Source of the DNA: Neonectria sp. B-13
Taxonomy: Eukaryota; Ascomycota; Sordariomycetes; Hypocreales; Nectriaceae
DNA length: 64,000 bases
Assembly (NCBI GenBank): GCA_002682825.1
Contig: NOKP01000004.1
Span: 2,229,607 to 2,293,606, forward strand
Direction: 5' to 3'
The translations under genes were made by a program, and so were the position numbers. The notes beneath the pieces are model-generated. The model searched no databases. It had not been told where the DNA came from and was given only the letters and a program-made list of their open reading frames with translations. Below, piece by piece: positions 13,121 through 23,733 of this stretch (its first letter is position 1; each line of letters begins with the position of its first letter).

Positions 13121-13259
13121 CAGCGTAGCACAGCACAACTACTCACTAACGCCAACGCCCACTTTCCCTGGCCTTTTCCTCAAGGCTCAAATATTGGCAT
13201 GGCTGGCCCTGCACTCTGTGCCACCTACGCTACCACGCTTGCGCCCTGGAGTCGCCGGT

Positions 13260-13352
13260 TCCCACATCACCACATCCGCATCCGCATCCGCATCACATCC
13301 ACATTAAAATCCACATTCACGTCCACGTCCACGACCACATCCACATCCATCG
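13260..13352. repeat. Degenerate (CCRCAT)n / (CACGTC)n hexamer array
   Basis: A run of CATCCG, CACATC and CACGTC hexamers extends for about 90 bp. It is pyrimidine-biased on the plus strand and resembles the CACACT array about 150 bp upstream. Confidence 0.85.
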
Positions 13353-15342
13353 ATGGCCCTGCAGACTCCCGTACCGCTCCGGGTGAGCTCTGACTTCGGC
13401 GCGCTGCGCCATCGCTTGACGACACCCTCCGTCTCCTCGCCCACGGCCCAGTTTCCACTACCAAGTGCTCGCCCTCCACTCATCCTCGTCCGATTGAAAC
13501 TTCCACATCCAAGGTCCAACCGTTCAAGGCTCGCAGACGGGCCACGGCCACACCCCCGCCGCCAGTCCATTTGTACTCTGCCTCCATCCAGATCCACCAC
13601 TAAGCACCTCCGCCGCCAGCATGGCATGGCGATTCCTCGAACCATGCCAGTCCGGTCCTCCTTCGTGCCGCCAGTGACAAACATTTTGAACACCGAGCAA
13701 GCCCCAACGCAGACGCAGCAAGATGACAAGACTTTACGCCGTGCCGAACGAAGCGCCGAGATGGCTACCTACTTGCTTACCTAGGCAAGCCATCGCTCTT
13801 CTGAGTTCTCTCTGCTCTACATACTCCAAGGTATCACGAGGATCTGGCATCCTCATCCACTCTCCGATTAGACCTTGTCTCGCAGCCTTGTTTCTCGTAC
13901 GCAGACGCCCCTCTACGATCAAGGTCGCCTATGCTGCTTGGGATGCTCACACATTTCGCCTGGCAAGGTCCCACAGGTGCTACAGGAGGGGTGCCCATAG
14001 CACGCCTCTAAACATGCCAATCAGTCTGGAGCGGTGATGCGCATCCCGCGTGAGATTCACAACCCCTTCTTCCTGTGGCACTTTAGCAACAAGGCAATGT
14101 CCCATCTTCGGCTGTGGAGCACTCCCCGGTCCACGGCCGCCTTCTTCTCCTCGTTGACCCATGGCCCTAGGACACCTCATCGGTGCCAGGGCGACAAAGG
14201 GCTTGGGACACCCCTAGCTACCATCCACCTCCCTCGTGATGGGCCCGGTCAGTCCACGGACCTCCGCTTGAGATTGGCTAGGCCCCTTGACCTTCTGTTT
14301 TTATTACGACGCCAATCCGTGGGCCCAATCCTTCTCCATCCCTTCCATCGCGCACGGTTCAATGCAAGTGGCATCGCTAGTGGCAGGGGTGGGTGGCCGC
14401 CGAAGCCAGAGTCTAGACGACCCGACCGCCCTCCCCACTGTGCCCAGGGGACTCGAGCCACAGCAAGCCCGCGCGAGCACCTGGGTCTGGGACAAAGCCG
14501 GGGGCCTGTGAGGCTATGACCACCATGTTTTCTCGTTTCTCGCCCTGCCGGTACGCCAAATTTGGTGTGGTACCGACTGACTCTGGTTGCTGATTGCAGC
14601 CGCAACTGCGCTTCGTGACCCCACTGGCCGGTCCTCCGCCTAGGCCAGACACCCACCAGACGTTCAAAGTCAGGACTCGCACTCACACTCACACTCAACG
14701 CTCCACACCCCCAGGACCAGACCTGGCTCTCGCCCTCCCTCCGGTACTAGAGCGTGCATCCCGCCTTGAGCAACCCTCTCCGACTGTGGAATCCGCCCGT
14801 TGAGACACCCCCTGCTCGTCCCGTATGACGCAGGCCACCCGTCCCAGCTGCCATAGCTGACTGTCAATCCTAGCAAGACTGCTAGAGGCACGGAAGTCAA
14901 TCCTGGCCCGGTACGTACTTCCGGGACAGCTGTCGCTGATTCGACGCTTCATGTAACCCACGTTTGTGGTCCATCTCTTGACGGCACCAAAACGCCCATG
15001 CTCCGTGCTACTTTGTGTCCACTACAGATCCATGTGAAGTTGATCTTGTTCAGCCTGCTAGGCTCGATTTATCCTTCAAGCCATCGATGTGCCCCATGTT
15101 TCGCTGCTCCCTTGATGCCCCTGGGGACTTGTACTCCCTCCCGCTTTGTCCACGATACTTAACCCAAGCCGAGCCCTTCCTGGCTTTCCACGCCCATCAT
15201 CTCTAGAAGTTCATCACCTCGACATTGACCACTCAACCTACTTTCACCTACCAAGTATTTCACCTATCTTCGACATCTTTTTGCTTTCTTTCATCCTCAC
15301 AAGCTCCCTTGCCCAAGGCTTCATACAGCACTGTCTTGAAAG

Positions 15343-16434
15343 ATGATGCACTCGCTCTACATTGGGCAACCCACTGGGTCTCTGCCCGTACCACACCACA
15401 ACGATATGATGGTCGACGAACTGTCCAGGCAGAACGCTATTGCTCAGGCCTCCAGGAGGCTGTCAAGAGGATCGACTGGTGGCCAGCGTTCGGGAAATGC
15501 CATGCGAGTAGTGAAACCAACCAGCGCCAACAACAGCCCCCGATCCTCTGGTATGATGGCTCGGAGGAAGACGCTTATGAACGATGGCCAAGCCCAACGG
15601 CGACGACAACAGGCCTTGGAACAAGCTTCTTTATCCTATGGTATTGAGCAACAACAACCCATCAAGCGATCATCCCGACCCGTCAGCTGGCACCCGAACA
15701 CCTATGGTCAACAACTCCAGCCCCAACTTCAACAACCGATATATCCCGTCTCTACCGCCAACATGTACGCAGACCAGCAGGACATGTACACCAGCTACCC
15801 TCACCTATCCCCGATGCTGGGATCTCACTCGTGCAACACCTCGCCCTCTCCCGCCTTCTCTCCTCTATCACTTCCTTACCAGGGCGGGGACAACATGCAA
15901 TATCTGTCGACCGACGAGCAGGCCTTTGCGCAACAGAACACAATTACCTACCCATATATGGTTGCCCCTCGACTTGTGCAGGAGACCTACCCCACACCCG
16001 ACGACGTTGCCGCCGAGAACATGTCTTATGCCAACGGATGGGACTGGAACTCGTTCATTATGCATGGATTCAGCAGCACATCCCCTCCCACACCCGAGGC
16101 ATTCCCTCAGGTGCAGCTCTCGCAGCCGTCTATGTCCGAGGAATCCATTCCCTATCAGGCATTGGAAGACTCCACAGAAGAAGAGGGTGAGATTCTTGTC
16201 GGTATGGGTCTCTATGATACCCCCGACAAGTACGAGGAAGACCCGCAACTCAACAACTACCGATCCACGGTCTCTTCACTCCTCGGATCCACGTTCCGTG
16301 CCCATGAACCCAAGGGTAAGGGCTTGAAGCTAGAGGAGACGTGGGAGCCTCCCAAGTCGGATGATGAGGATGACGAGGATGAAGATGACGAGGAGCAGGA
16401 GTCGGAGACCGACTCCAACACGGCCTCGTCGTAA
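15343..16434 (+). CDS. Unrecognised Q/S/P-rich protein with acidic C terminus
   Basis: A single-exon frame of 363 residues that I cannot assign to a family. The N-terminal third is basic and Ser/Arg-rich (ASRRLSRGS, MMARRKTL). The middle is Gln/Pro/Ser/Tyr-rich. A patch around residues 280-325 (GEILVGMGLYDTP, TVSSLLGS, GKGLKLEETWEPP) looks structured and may be the conserved core. The last 25 residues are almost all Asp, Glu and Ser. The layout suggests a nuclear regulatory or scaffold protein, but no DNA-binding domain is visible. It is preceded by a CT-rich leader and a 10 kb gene-free region. Codon-position bias and the absence of stops support a real gene. The competing 247-codon frame in another phase is low-complexity. 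Confidence 0.8.
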   Translation: MMHSLYIGQPTGSLPVPHHNDMMVDELSRQNAIAQASRRLSRGSTGGQRSGNAMRVVKPTSANNSPRSSGMMARRKTLMNDGQAQRRRQQALEQASLSYGIEQQQPIKRSSRPVSWHPNTYGQQLQPQLQQPIYPVSTANMYADQQDMYTSYPHLSPMLGSHSCNTSPSPAFSPLSLPYQGGDNMQYLSTDEQAFAQQNTITYPYMVAPRLVQETYPTPDDVAAENMSYANGWDWNSFIMHGFSSTSPPTPEAFPQVQLSQPSMSEESIPYQALEDSTEEEGEILVGMGLYDTPDKYEEDPQLNNYRSTVSSLLGSTFRAHEPKGKGLKLEETWEPPKSDDEDDEDEDDEEQESETDSNTASS

Positions 16435-17996
16435 CCGACACGCCCTGGCGGCAATGTCAGCCCGCGTGTTCTACGATTGATGAAGAAAAAAACACAATGT
16501 AATATGTACGGACTTGGAATGGCTGGCGACATGGCCTTTGGGAAATAGACGGAACACACATTGGGTTTTGAGAGCATTATGGCGCAAGGTGGAATCACTT
16601 GGGAATTTGGATCAGGACGGGGGACTGGGGTGGACTGGAAATGGGACCCGGGGCTGGGACCAGGAATGAACTTTGGGCTTAGAATCAGGACACAAGACTC
16701 TACGAATAGGATACCCGAGATAGCACCGACGCAAGCAAGGCCGTCAGCCATACCGCTGCTTGGGAATAAGACGAAGAAGTAAATTCTGCATCAGTTTTTC
16801 CCTCACCAATGGTTCAGAAATGGGAAAGTCAAATGAAAAAGGGCATGTGGAGCAGAGAAGCAAGGGAAGCAAGCAAAAGAAAGCAAGCTAGACCCCCGAA
16901 GCGTATACTGGGACTCATCTAATGCGGCTGTGATTGTTACCGCTGTCACCTGTGCAGTGCGCGCTCTCGCAATTGCGAATGTCTCTAAGTGCCGTGACAC
17001 TAAGAAACAGTACGTACCGCGTAGTGGACGAAGAGCCGCGTTGTGATCCCTGTCAGACATGTGGTCCCGAAGGGTCTGTGCTTTGGTCCGGCAAGAAGGG
17101 GTGATCAGACATGACTTAAAGCCTGTGATTGGCTGCAGGGGTTTAGATCCCGACAAGCCCCCCGCCCGTTCTCCCCAGCCCTGTGCGTTGTGCCTCAGCG
17201 GCCCTGAACCCTGCCCAGGAGTAGCCTGCAAGTTCGCTGCGGTGCCCTGACAACCTTTTTCTTTTTCTCTCGTCTCGTTTTTCTCCAGCGCCACCCCGCA
17301 GCCATTACATCATTCTGTGGCGCAAGGGAGGAGGGAACTGCCTGGGCTGCGGACTGCCCCTCCTGGGTGGCTTAGCAGTCTGCGACAGAAGATGGCTGTG
17401 GCTGGCAAAGCTGGGTGCTATTTTTGGCTGTGGTGGCTGACTTGCTCCTCTGCGCCATCAAGACCTCGACGGTATTCGCATGCTCGCCGTCAAGGGTGTC
17501 ATTCCTGGCTCCTATGTCTTTTGTGATTAGCAACTCATGATGCAGGTTCTCAATGAGACTTATGCTGTTTCATGACTGAGAGAGATTATATCGTATTTGT
17601 AGATGCATTGATTGCTGGCTCAGATGGCCCTAAATCAGACTGGGTACGACGGGTACGGATATGAGATGTGAAGGACGCCAAAAAAGCAATGGAATGAAAT
17701 AAAGTCCACTTCTCAAGCTCCCATTGATGCCAAAGGGTTGATTTGTACCGTGTTACGACCCATGCTATATTTTGGTTATGGCGAATTTGTGTGACCACGA
17801 ATTGCTTGCGATCCTCCAGAGTCGACAGTGGATGGCTTGGTATAATGTCGGAAAATTTCTTGTCAAGATTCAACTCATTCATTCTCCCACCACAAGCACA
17901 CATTCACACCTCGGCCTACACAAGTATGCACCAAGCGAGTCTTCTCATCTAGAAAACTCTGTCTATTCCAGGAAACGATCCACGGACAAGACTGCA
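16435..17996. other. Intergenic stretch between the acidic protein gene and LAS1
   Basis: This stretch contains the 3' flank of the upstream gene and the promoter and leader of LAS1. An open frame continues in phase from 17772 into LAS1. I regard it as untranslated leader because MVHYVFTPW is the normal LAS1 N terminus. Nothing else recognisable was found. Confidence 0.5.
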
Positions 17997-18991
17997 ATGG
18001 TCCACTACGTCTTCACGCCGTGGCGCGATCGCCCCGAGCTTTTGCTCGTCCGACGACAACTTTACGTCTCATTCGACGGCATCACATCTGCCAGCAACGC
18101 CAAGGAGAAATACCCCAGCTGGAGCTCAACTCGAGATGAAGCCAAGGAGAAGCAGACGCGGCGGGAGCAGCACCAGGCGGTCGCTCGCGTGTCCATGTGG
18201 ATGCAGCGCGGCAACTGTCCGCACATGGTTGAGTCGACGGCGCTGCTGATGGCCGCGATGCTGAGTGATCAGGATGCGGCGGCAGCAGAGAATGCGGCGT
18301 CTTCGGCGTATGCGATTCGGGCGGCGTATTCGGCTGCGTTTAGTCGGTGAGTTCTGTTGTGGTAGAGTGCCGTCTGTCTGGCCTTTGCCACCGATGGATG
18401 ATTGCTGATGCGCCCCCTCCCAGATTCGTCACCGGCCTGCTGGACGGACACCAAGATAAGCAGCGAAAGCAGAGCATGTACTCGATTGCAAAGACTATCG
18501 GGTTGCCAGCGACTTTTGTCGAGCTGCGGCACCAGAGCACGCACGAGCAGCTGCCGTCGCTGGCCAAACTACGCACTGCGGCCAAGAAGGCGCTGCTATG
18601 GATCTGGGACTACTACTGGAAGCACCTCGGGGATGACGACACGGACCCGTGCCGAGAGGCTGTGCTCCAGTACCTGCGGGAGAACGATGAGGCGCGGGCT
18701 CGCAAGACGATCAGCGAGATGGAGCGATGGCCAAGGGAGAGGGTGTTGGAGACGGTTGGTGAGGTGCGGAACAGCCTGCCGGGGAACAAGGTCTTTCTCA
18801 AATGCGAAGAGCTTTCTCGATTACTGAAAGAGCCGGGGCCACAGCAGGAAGGGATCGCTACGACGAAGGATACGGCAATGGACGGTGCGGACGTTATACA
18901 ACTAGCTGAGGATTCTAAGCCGGCCCAGGAGGACTTTGGATGGTCGCGGTTCGAAGGCATCTGGAAGGGCAAGCCCATTGGCATCGCCTGA
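17997..18991 (+). CDS. LAS1: LAS1, rRNA ITS2-processing endoribonuclease
   Basis: Las1 cleaves the ITS2 spacer of pre-rRNA during 60S subunit assembly, in the nucleolus with the polynucleotide kinase Grc3 (known for the family). Exons 17997-18346 and 18424-18991 (intron GTGAGT..CCCAG) give 305 residues. The N terminus [16 protein letters not shown] matches the family. The HEPN nuclease motif appears as [12 protein letters not shown], with Arg152, His153 and His157. The helical WIWDYYW segment follows. An alternative in-frame upstream start at 17772 would add 75 residues unlike the family. At 305 residues it is shorter than yeast Las1 (about 500), mainly through loss of C-terminal sequence, though the end ([18 protein letters not shown]) still resembles family C termini. 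Confidence 0.9.
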
Positions 18992-19415
18992 AGACATAAA
19001 CTACCTGCACATTTTTTGGGTTGGCAGCGTTAAGCCATGTGATACCCATAACATAATTCCACGAACCTTGAAATTATCCAATTGATGCATCATCATGATC
19101 TAATACCTCGCAGCTCAAGTTCAGTTGCTGTGCGCTGAACAGGCAGCTTGGCGGATGCATCACGTGCCGCCAGCGCATCCTAACGTCATGATACGGACTT
19201 TGGTTACCGTACCTGTGATATGTCCGGACCCTGCCCGCGATTCTCGACATTACAAATCCTCCTGTCCCATTCGGCATCTATGTATAGACTCGCGACCCAC
19301 CGACCCTTTCTCAAACAGAAACTTGGATATATTTCAGCTGCGGTTCGTCGTCGTCTACTGAGATTGGAACGGACTGTCGATACTAAACTGTGACTAGGTC
19401 ATTGCATCCCGCGCC
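18992..19415. other. Intergenic stretch LAS1 - glyoxalase II
   Basis: It holds the LAS1 3' flank and the glyoxalase II promoter. I see no further feature. Confidence 0.5.
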
Positions 19416-20732
19416 ATGCATATCCAGTCGATTCCTATGTGTACGGTGCCATCACTTGCCCAACTTCCCGTCTGGTGGTTGTGATGTCTGGATAGGACTG
19501 ACTCGTTGAGCAGGGGAGGGTAGCCACGATAACTACGCCTACCTGGTTATCGATGACAAGTCCAAGGATGCCGTGATCATTGATCCTGCGAATCCTCCCG
19601 AGTATGATGAATCGCCTATGTTCCGCGCTCGACGAGCCTAGCTGACAGCTCTCTTGGATAGGGTCGCGCCTGTTCTGAAAGACGCCATCCGGGCGGGCAA
19701 GATCAACTTGACAGCCATAGTCAACACCCACCAGTAAGCATCCAGGCAGTACAGTGACTGTGCCAGCGTGCTAATCACACCTCAGCCACTGGGACCACTC
19801 GGGCGGCAACAAGAAGCTGGTACGTCCTAGGGACGCCTAGAATTACCCGCGGACACCACTGACCGACGAACTAGCTGGAGGAACTGGGACTCCCGGAACT
19901 GGAGATTATCGGCGGCAAAGATTGCCAGGGCGTTACCAAGACGCCCCAGAATGGCGAAGCCTTCAAGCTGGGCAGCATCACTGTCAAGGGCGTGTACACG
20001 CCTTGTCACACCCAAGATAGCATTTGCTTCTACATGGAAGATGGCAACGAGAAGGCCGTTTTCACCGGCGACACTCTCTTCATCGGCGGTACGTGGCCCA
20101 GAACGCGACGTCTACGGGCGAGACTAGCCGACCTGGCTCTAACAATTTCTCAGGATGTGGAAGGTTCTTTGAAGGCTCGGCTGCGGAGATGCACGAGGCG
20201 CTGAACAAGCGCCTTGCCGCCCTGCCAGACGAAACTGTTGTTTACGTGAGTTACATGTTGGGAAATGACACTTCAAAAACACCTAACACATGTATAGCCT
20301 GGACATGAGTACACAAAGTCCAATGTCAAGTTTGGCATTTCGGTGTCGCAGAGTGACCCGGTGCAAAAGCTTCACTCCTACGCCGACAACAATCAAGTAA
20401 CAACGGGAAAGTTCACCATTGGAGACGAGAAGGTATGCGTTTGCTCGTTGGTTCGCTAAAGCAAAGGTCTGACGAGTCTCTAGCTTCACAACGTCTTTAT
20501 GCGAGTTGAGGTATAACGCCCGCTGCTCTTGAGATGGAGCATTTGTTAACGAGTTGGACAGGACCCCGAAATCCAGAAGGCTACGGGTGAGACGGAGCCG
20601 GTGTCGGTCATGGCTAAGTTGAGGGAGATGAAGAACAACTTCAAGTGAGTAAGTATTTCGGTGTCCCACATCAGCCGGTCGCCAATTGTGTCCCGTTGAC
20701 CAAAACATAGACCTCCCGAGCCAAAGATGTAG
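19416..20732 (+). CDS. Hydroxyacylglutathione hydrolase (glyoxalase II)
   Basis: It hydrolyses S-D-lactoylglutathione to D-lactate and glutathione, the second step of methylglyoxal detoxification. It is a metallo-beta-lactamase-fold enzyme. Inferred exons are 19416-19440, 19514-19601, 19662-19733, 19786-19819, 19875-20088, 20154-20245, 20298-20432, 20484-20510, 20562-20644 and 20711-20732, giving 263 residues with nine short introns. The metal-binding motif THHWDH is at residues 60-65. The GDTLFIGGCGRFFEG and PGHEYTKSN segments supply further ligands and glutathione contacts. The start MHIQSIPMW has no mitochondrial presequence, so a cytosolic form is likely. The last exon is optional: if the final GTGAGT is not spliced, the protein ends at TGA 20646-20648 with 257 residues. 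Confidence 0.92.
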
Positions 20733-21541
20733 ACGACGGAAGGGTGTGTCATGGTTTGGAATGATGGGGTGTGAACTATGACTTGGACTCAAAGCATCTA
20801 CGAGAAGGGCTTTAAGCCACTGATTTACAACCTCACTCAAGTTCAAATTACATCTTGTTCATATCTGGCATATCTCCATGGATCGCGAGGCACCAGTCAT
20901 AGAGACTGGCATCGTTTGCTACCCACTGGAACCACGTCTAATTGTAGAGGTGGCTTATTTTCATCTCGCTTCACTGTCCACACTTGCTCGCTGTAGTAAA
21001 ATCTGAGGCGGCAAGCTCTAGCATAATTTGAAGCGGTTTCGGCCGTTGCAGGCTCGGATTGTTTGTTTCTTTCGGTGACGAAAGAGCCTCGAAGGCTGGG
21101 AATCACGCGAGACGATTGTGATATCACTGGTAGAATAGACCTGAGCGGAAACAAACCTTGAAGGCACAACCCGATTGATCATATCCCAGAGGGAGCTCGG
21201 ATGGCGGTAGTTTGGGTGTCGGTCCAGGTTGATGAAGAATGTTGAGAGGATTTGGTTTGAGGACGGTGTGGAATTTTTAAATAAGAGGTCGCGGTGGAGT
21301 TGGCCCGTACAGTATGTATCAATACTGGGCACGGCTTATTACACTGTGATTTCGCGCTGGCGGGGTGCACGGCCAGCTGCAATGGCGTTAATGACGAACC
21401 ATGAAGCCGGCAACTTCAACCACCGTGAATCGTCACGAAACGTCCACTTCCTCCAACTTTCGATAACCCGAGCATCACACATGGTACGTTGAAGATGGTA
21501 TAAATCATGTCATAGCCAGGCAACTCGTCTCTGACTTCCAC
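20733..21541. other. Intergenic stretch glyoxalase II - EF-hand gene
   Basis: No coding feature was recognised. It contains the 3' flank of the glyoxalase II gene and the promoter of the EF-hand gene. Confidence 0.5.
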
Positions 21542-22182
21542 ATGCCGCAGCCTCCAAAGCGCAAAGCGGCCAGTAGCGGCGGCGGCACCGGTAGTGCGCC
21601 CAAGGCGCGACAGTCCAAGCTGGCAAAGGAGCACAACGTCACTCCCCAAGAGGAGGGCGAGATCCGCGAGGCCTTCAGTCTCTTCGCGGAGCCTATGGAT
21701 GGAGAGAAGCGGGGTGTGCTGCCCATCGACGACGTCAAGTCCGCCCTCATGCAAGTCTTTCCCACTGTCTTCCGCGTGCTGCAGCTGACCCTTCCGTGCG
21801 CGCTCGCAGAGCTCTCGGCGTGCCAGCCTCCTCCGCGGCGGAACTGAAAGAATTCATCTCGATTCTCGACCCGGAATCCGACGGCTACGCGACCTTCGAG
21901 CCCTTTTTCGCCATCTGTGCGCTCAAGTTCCACACGCGCGAGCACGACTCGGACGCGCACCGCGCCGAGCTCGACGAGGCCTTTCGCCTCTTTACCAACG
22001 GCCAGGACGGGCCCATTACGCTCGCACACCTGCGCCGTGTCGCCGCGGTTCTCAAGGAGGATGTCGACGAGGAATTGCTCAAGGACATGATCCTCGAGGC
22101 CAACGGCGGCGCAGGCGTAGCGAGGGGCGTGGGGCCCGACGAATTTGACGGGGTGATGAAGAGTGCGGGTGTCTGGAGGTGA
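21542..22182 (+). CDS. Degenerate EF-hand protein of centrin/Rad33 type, with a GC-AG intron
   Basis: Exons 21542-21750 and 21810-22182 give 193 residues. The intron (21751-21809) starts GCAAGT and ends CGCAG, so it is of the GC-AG class; the join gives VKSALIALGVPAS, a normal EF-hand helix. The layout is calmodulin/centrin-like: a basic N-terminal tail, then helix-loop-helix pairs beginning EIREAFSLF, LKEFISILD, LDEAFRLF and LLKDMILEA. None of the four loops keeps a full calcium-ligand set. Loop 2, DPESDGYATFEP, is closest but has Pro at position 12, and loop 3 has Thr first and His last. Such decay is known for yeast Rad33, the centrin-like partner of the repair factor Rad4. That identity is only a hypothesis; a divergent centrin or myosin light chain is also possible. 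Confidence 0.82.
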
Positions 22183-22856
22183 AATAGCGGGCTGTCGGAG
22201 CTACCACTTCCTTTCCACCCCTTACAAACTATTAAGAGGGGGGATGCGAGGGGACCTGGGCGCTGGATCGCCGAGAAGCCCCCTGTTGTCCCGGGCGAAC
22301 CTAGAGGTCTCCTGGCTCGAGTCCTGGTTACGTGCTATCTCTGGGCTGTCTCATCTACCTTCTACCTACAGCTTCGTACCGATTCACCAGTCATGATGCT
22401 CAGAAACCTCTAGGTAAGTCATCAGCGGGCAAAAGGTAGGACTCAAGGTTCTAATTAATGAATCCTTGAAGGGAGCAGTAAGCTGTCGCAGAGTTGAAGG
22501 AACCAAGCCGAATGGCGCGCGTGCTAACATGAGACGATGATACACAGGGGTCGCCCGCTCTGGGAACCACACCAAGCATAGCATGTCGGCACTTTGCCAA
22601 GAGAGGAAGATGAAGTCATGAGAAACGGCCGTTATTTTGGTTCTTAATTTGGCTTTCAAGTTCAGGTGTCGAGAGAATCTCTTACTCGACTATAGTATGT
22701 AATGGTCCTGGCCATTGTATGATAATTCCACCCCATTCTGAAACGCCATGGAATATGCAATTCACCCCGCATCCAGCACGGGATGCATACGTGATTTCGG
22801 CCTTGGGAGATGACCTCCCGCACAAACAACAGAAACGAGATTCATGACTTCGTGAT
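22183..22856. other. Convergent intergenic stretch EF-hand gene - eIF4E2
   Basis: This stretch lies between two converging genes and should carry both 3' ends. No coding or RNA feature was recognised. Confidence 0.5.
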
Positions 22857-23733
22857 TTATTGAGGAGACTGCACCGTCACCTCGGGCTTATCGGCGGGGG
22901 CATCATCCTGGGCTGCTGCTGCGGCGGCGGCGGCTTGCTCCTCAGTGCGTTTCTGGGAGTCGATGACGGCCTGTAGCTCAGGGGGAGCTTTGAAACCGGC
23001 GTGGTCGGAGTGCTTCTTGTAGAAGTAGCTGTCTGCCTTGGGGCACAGCTCGGCGGGGAGATCCTCGAGGATGCAGGCGAGGATGGCTTCGATCGAGTTC
23101 TTCTTGGAGGCGTCGCGGTGCCAGATGGAGATGAGGTGGGAGTTGAAGCGAGCCGAGAGGCCGACGCCGCAGAGCTGGTCCTCTAGGGGAAGATTGGATG
23201 TTAGCATGAGGTAACAGTGGGTGTGGAGACGTGCAGACAGGGGAAGCTCGCGTACCATCATCGAGGACACTCTGGAGCTTCTCGCCGATGGCCAGGAGCT
23301 GGACACGGTTCCAGACGTCGGGCCCAATGGCCTTGGGGACGCGGAAGGTCCAGCTGCCGCCGAGGATGTTGCGACGGTCCTCCCAGACGGGGCGGAAGCC
23401 TGCCTTGAAAAGGTAGATGGACTCGCGCATCTTGATGTTGTCGACGGGGGTGTTATTGTTGTAGCGCCAGAAGTCCTGGACGGACTCGATCTGGCCGCCG
23501 AGCTGCTCGAGCTCGACGTTGTAGTTGGCGTCGGCGGCGGCGTCGCCCTGTGGCTGCTCCTTGACGTGGCGGTCGAAGTAGACGTTCCAGTAGTGCTGGG
23601 TGGGCAGCGGCCTCATGGTCTTGAGGAAGTTGCGCTTCGCATCGTCGCGCGACTCGGCGGGGGAGTTGGCATCGGACGACTGGGCGAGGCTCGAGAGGCC
23701 GCGGGTGAAGAGCGGTGGGCGCGGTGTCGACAT
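22857..23733 (-). CDS. eIF4E family cap-binding protein, class II (4EHP-like)
   Basis: Exons 23733-23256 and 23182-22857 give 267 residues; the intron is GTACGC..CCTAG. eIF4E proteins bind the mRNA 5' cap; class II (4EHP/eIF4E2) members usually act in translational repression or specialised initiation. The core reads PLPTQHYWNVYFDRH, then SVQDFWRYNNNTP, FRPVWEDRRN and GGSWTFRVPK. The Trp of PVWED, matching the cap-sandwiching Trp102 of mouse eIF4E, is present. The Trp56 position falls in an Ala-Asn-Tyr-Asn stretch and is Tyr, and Trp46 is also Tyr, as in class II. The C-terminal tail is Ala/Gln/acid-rich. The frame stays open upstream to an ATG at 23907, which would add 58 Arg/Ser/Pro-rich residues. 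I prefer MSTPRPPLF because the core follows at normal spacing. Confidence 0.88.

Larger units (their letters stand above)
4936..15342. other. 10.4 kb gene-free region
   Basis: No open frame here reads as a known protein, joins across introns into a conserved product, or has protein-like composition. The longest frames (about 150-210 codons) are low-complexity and overlapped by equal frames on the opposite strand. The sequence is not notably AT-rich, so it is not an obvious RIP-mutated transposon block. From about 12.9 kb the plus strand becomes C- and CT-rich with CA-type repeats up to the gene at 15343. Such a leader suggests a long 5' untranslated or regulatory region for that gene (inference). 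A non-coding transcript or a lineage-specific gene cannot be excluded. Confidence 0.55.

Noticed and set aside
15584..16327. 247-codon frame in another phase within the acidic-protein gene
   Set aside because: It is Pro/Ser/Thr/Arg-rich low-complexity sequence, and the longer frame has better composition and a proper acidic end.
17772..17996. In-frame 75-codon extension of LAS1
   Set aside because: LAS1 proteins begin at MVHYVFTPW or close to it. The upstream residues look like translated leader.
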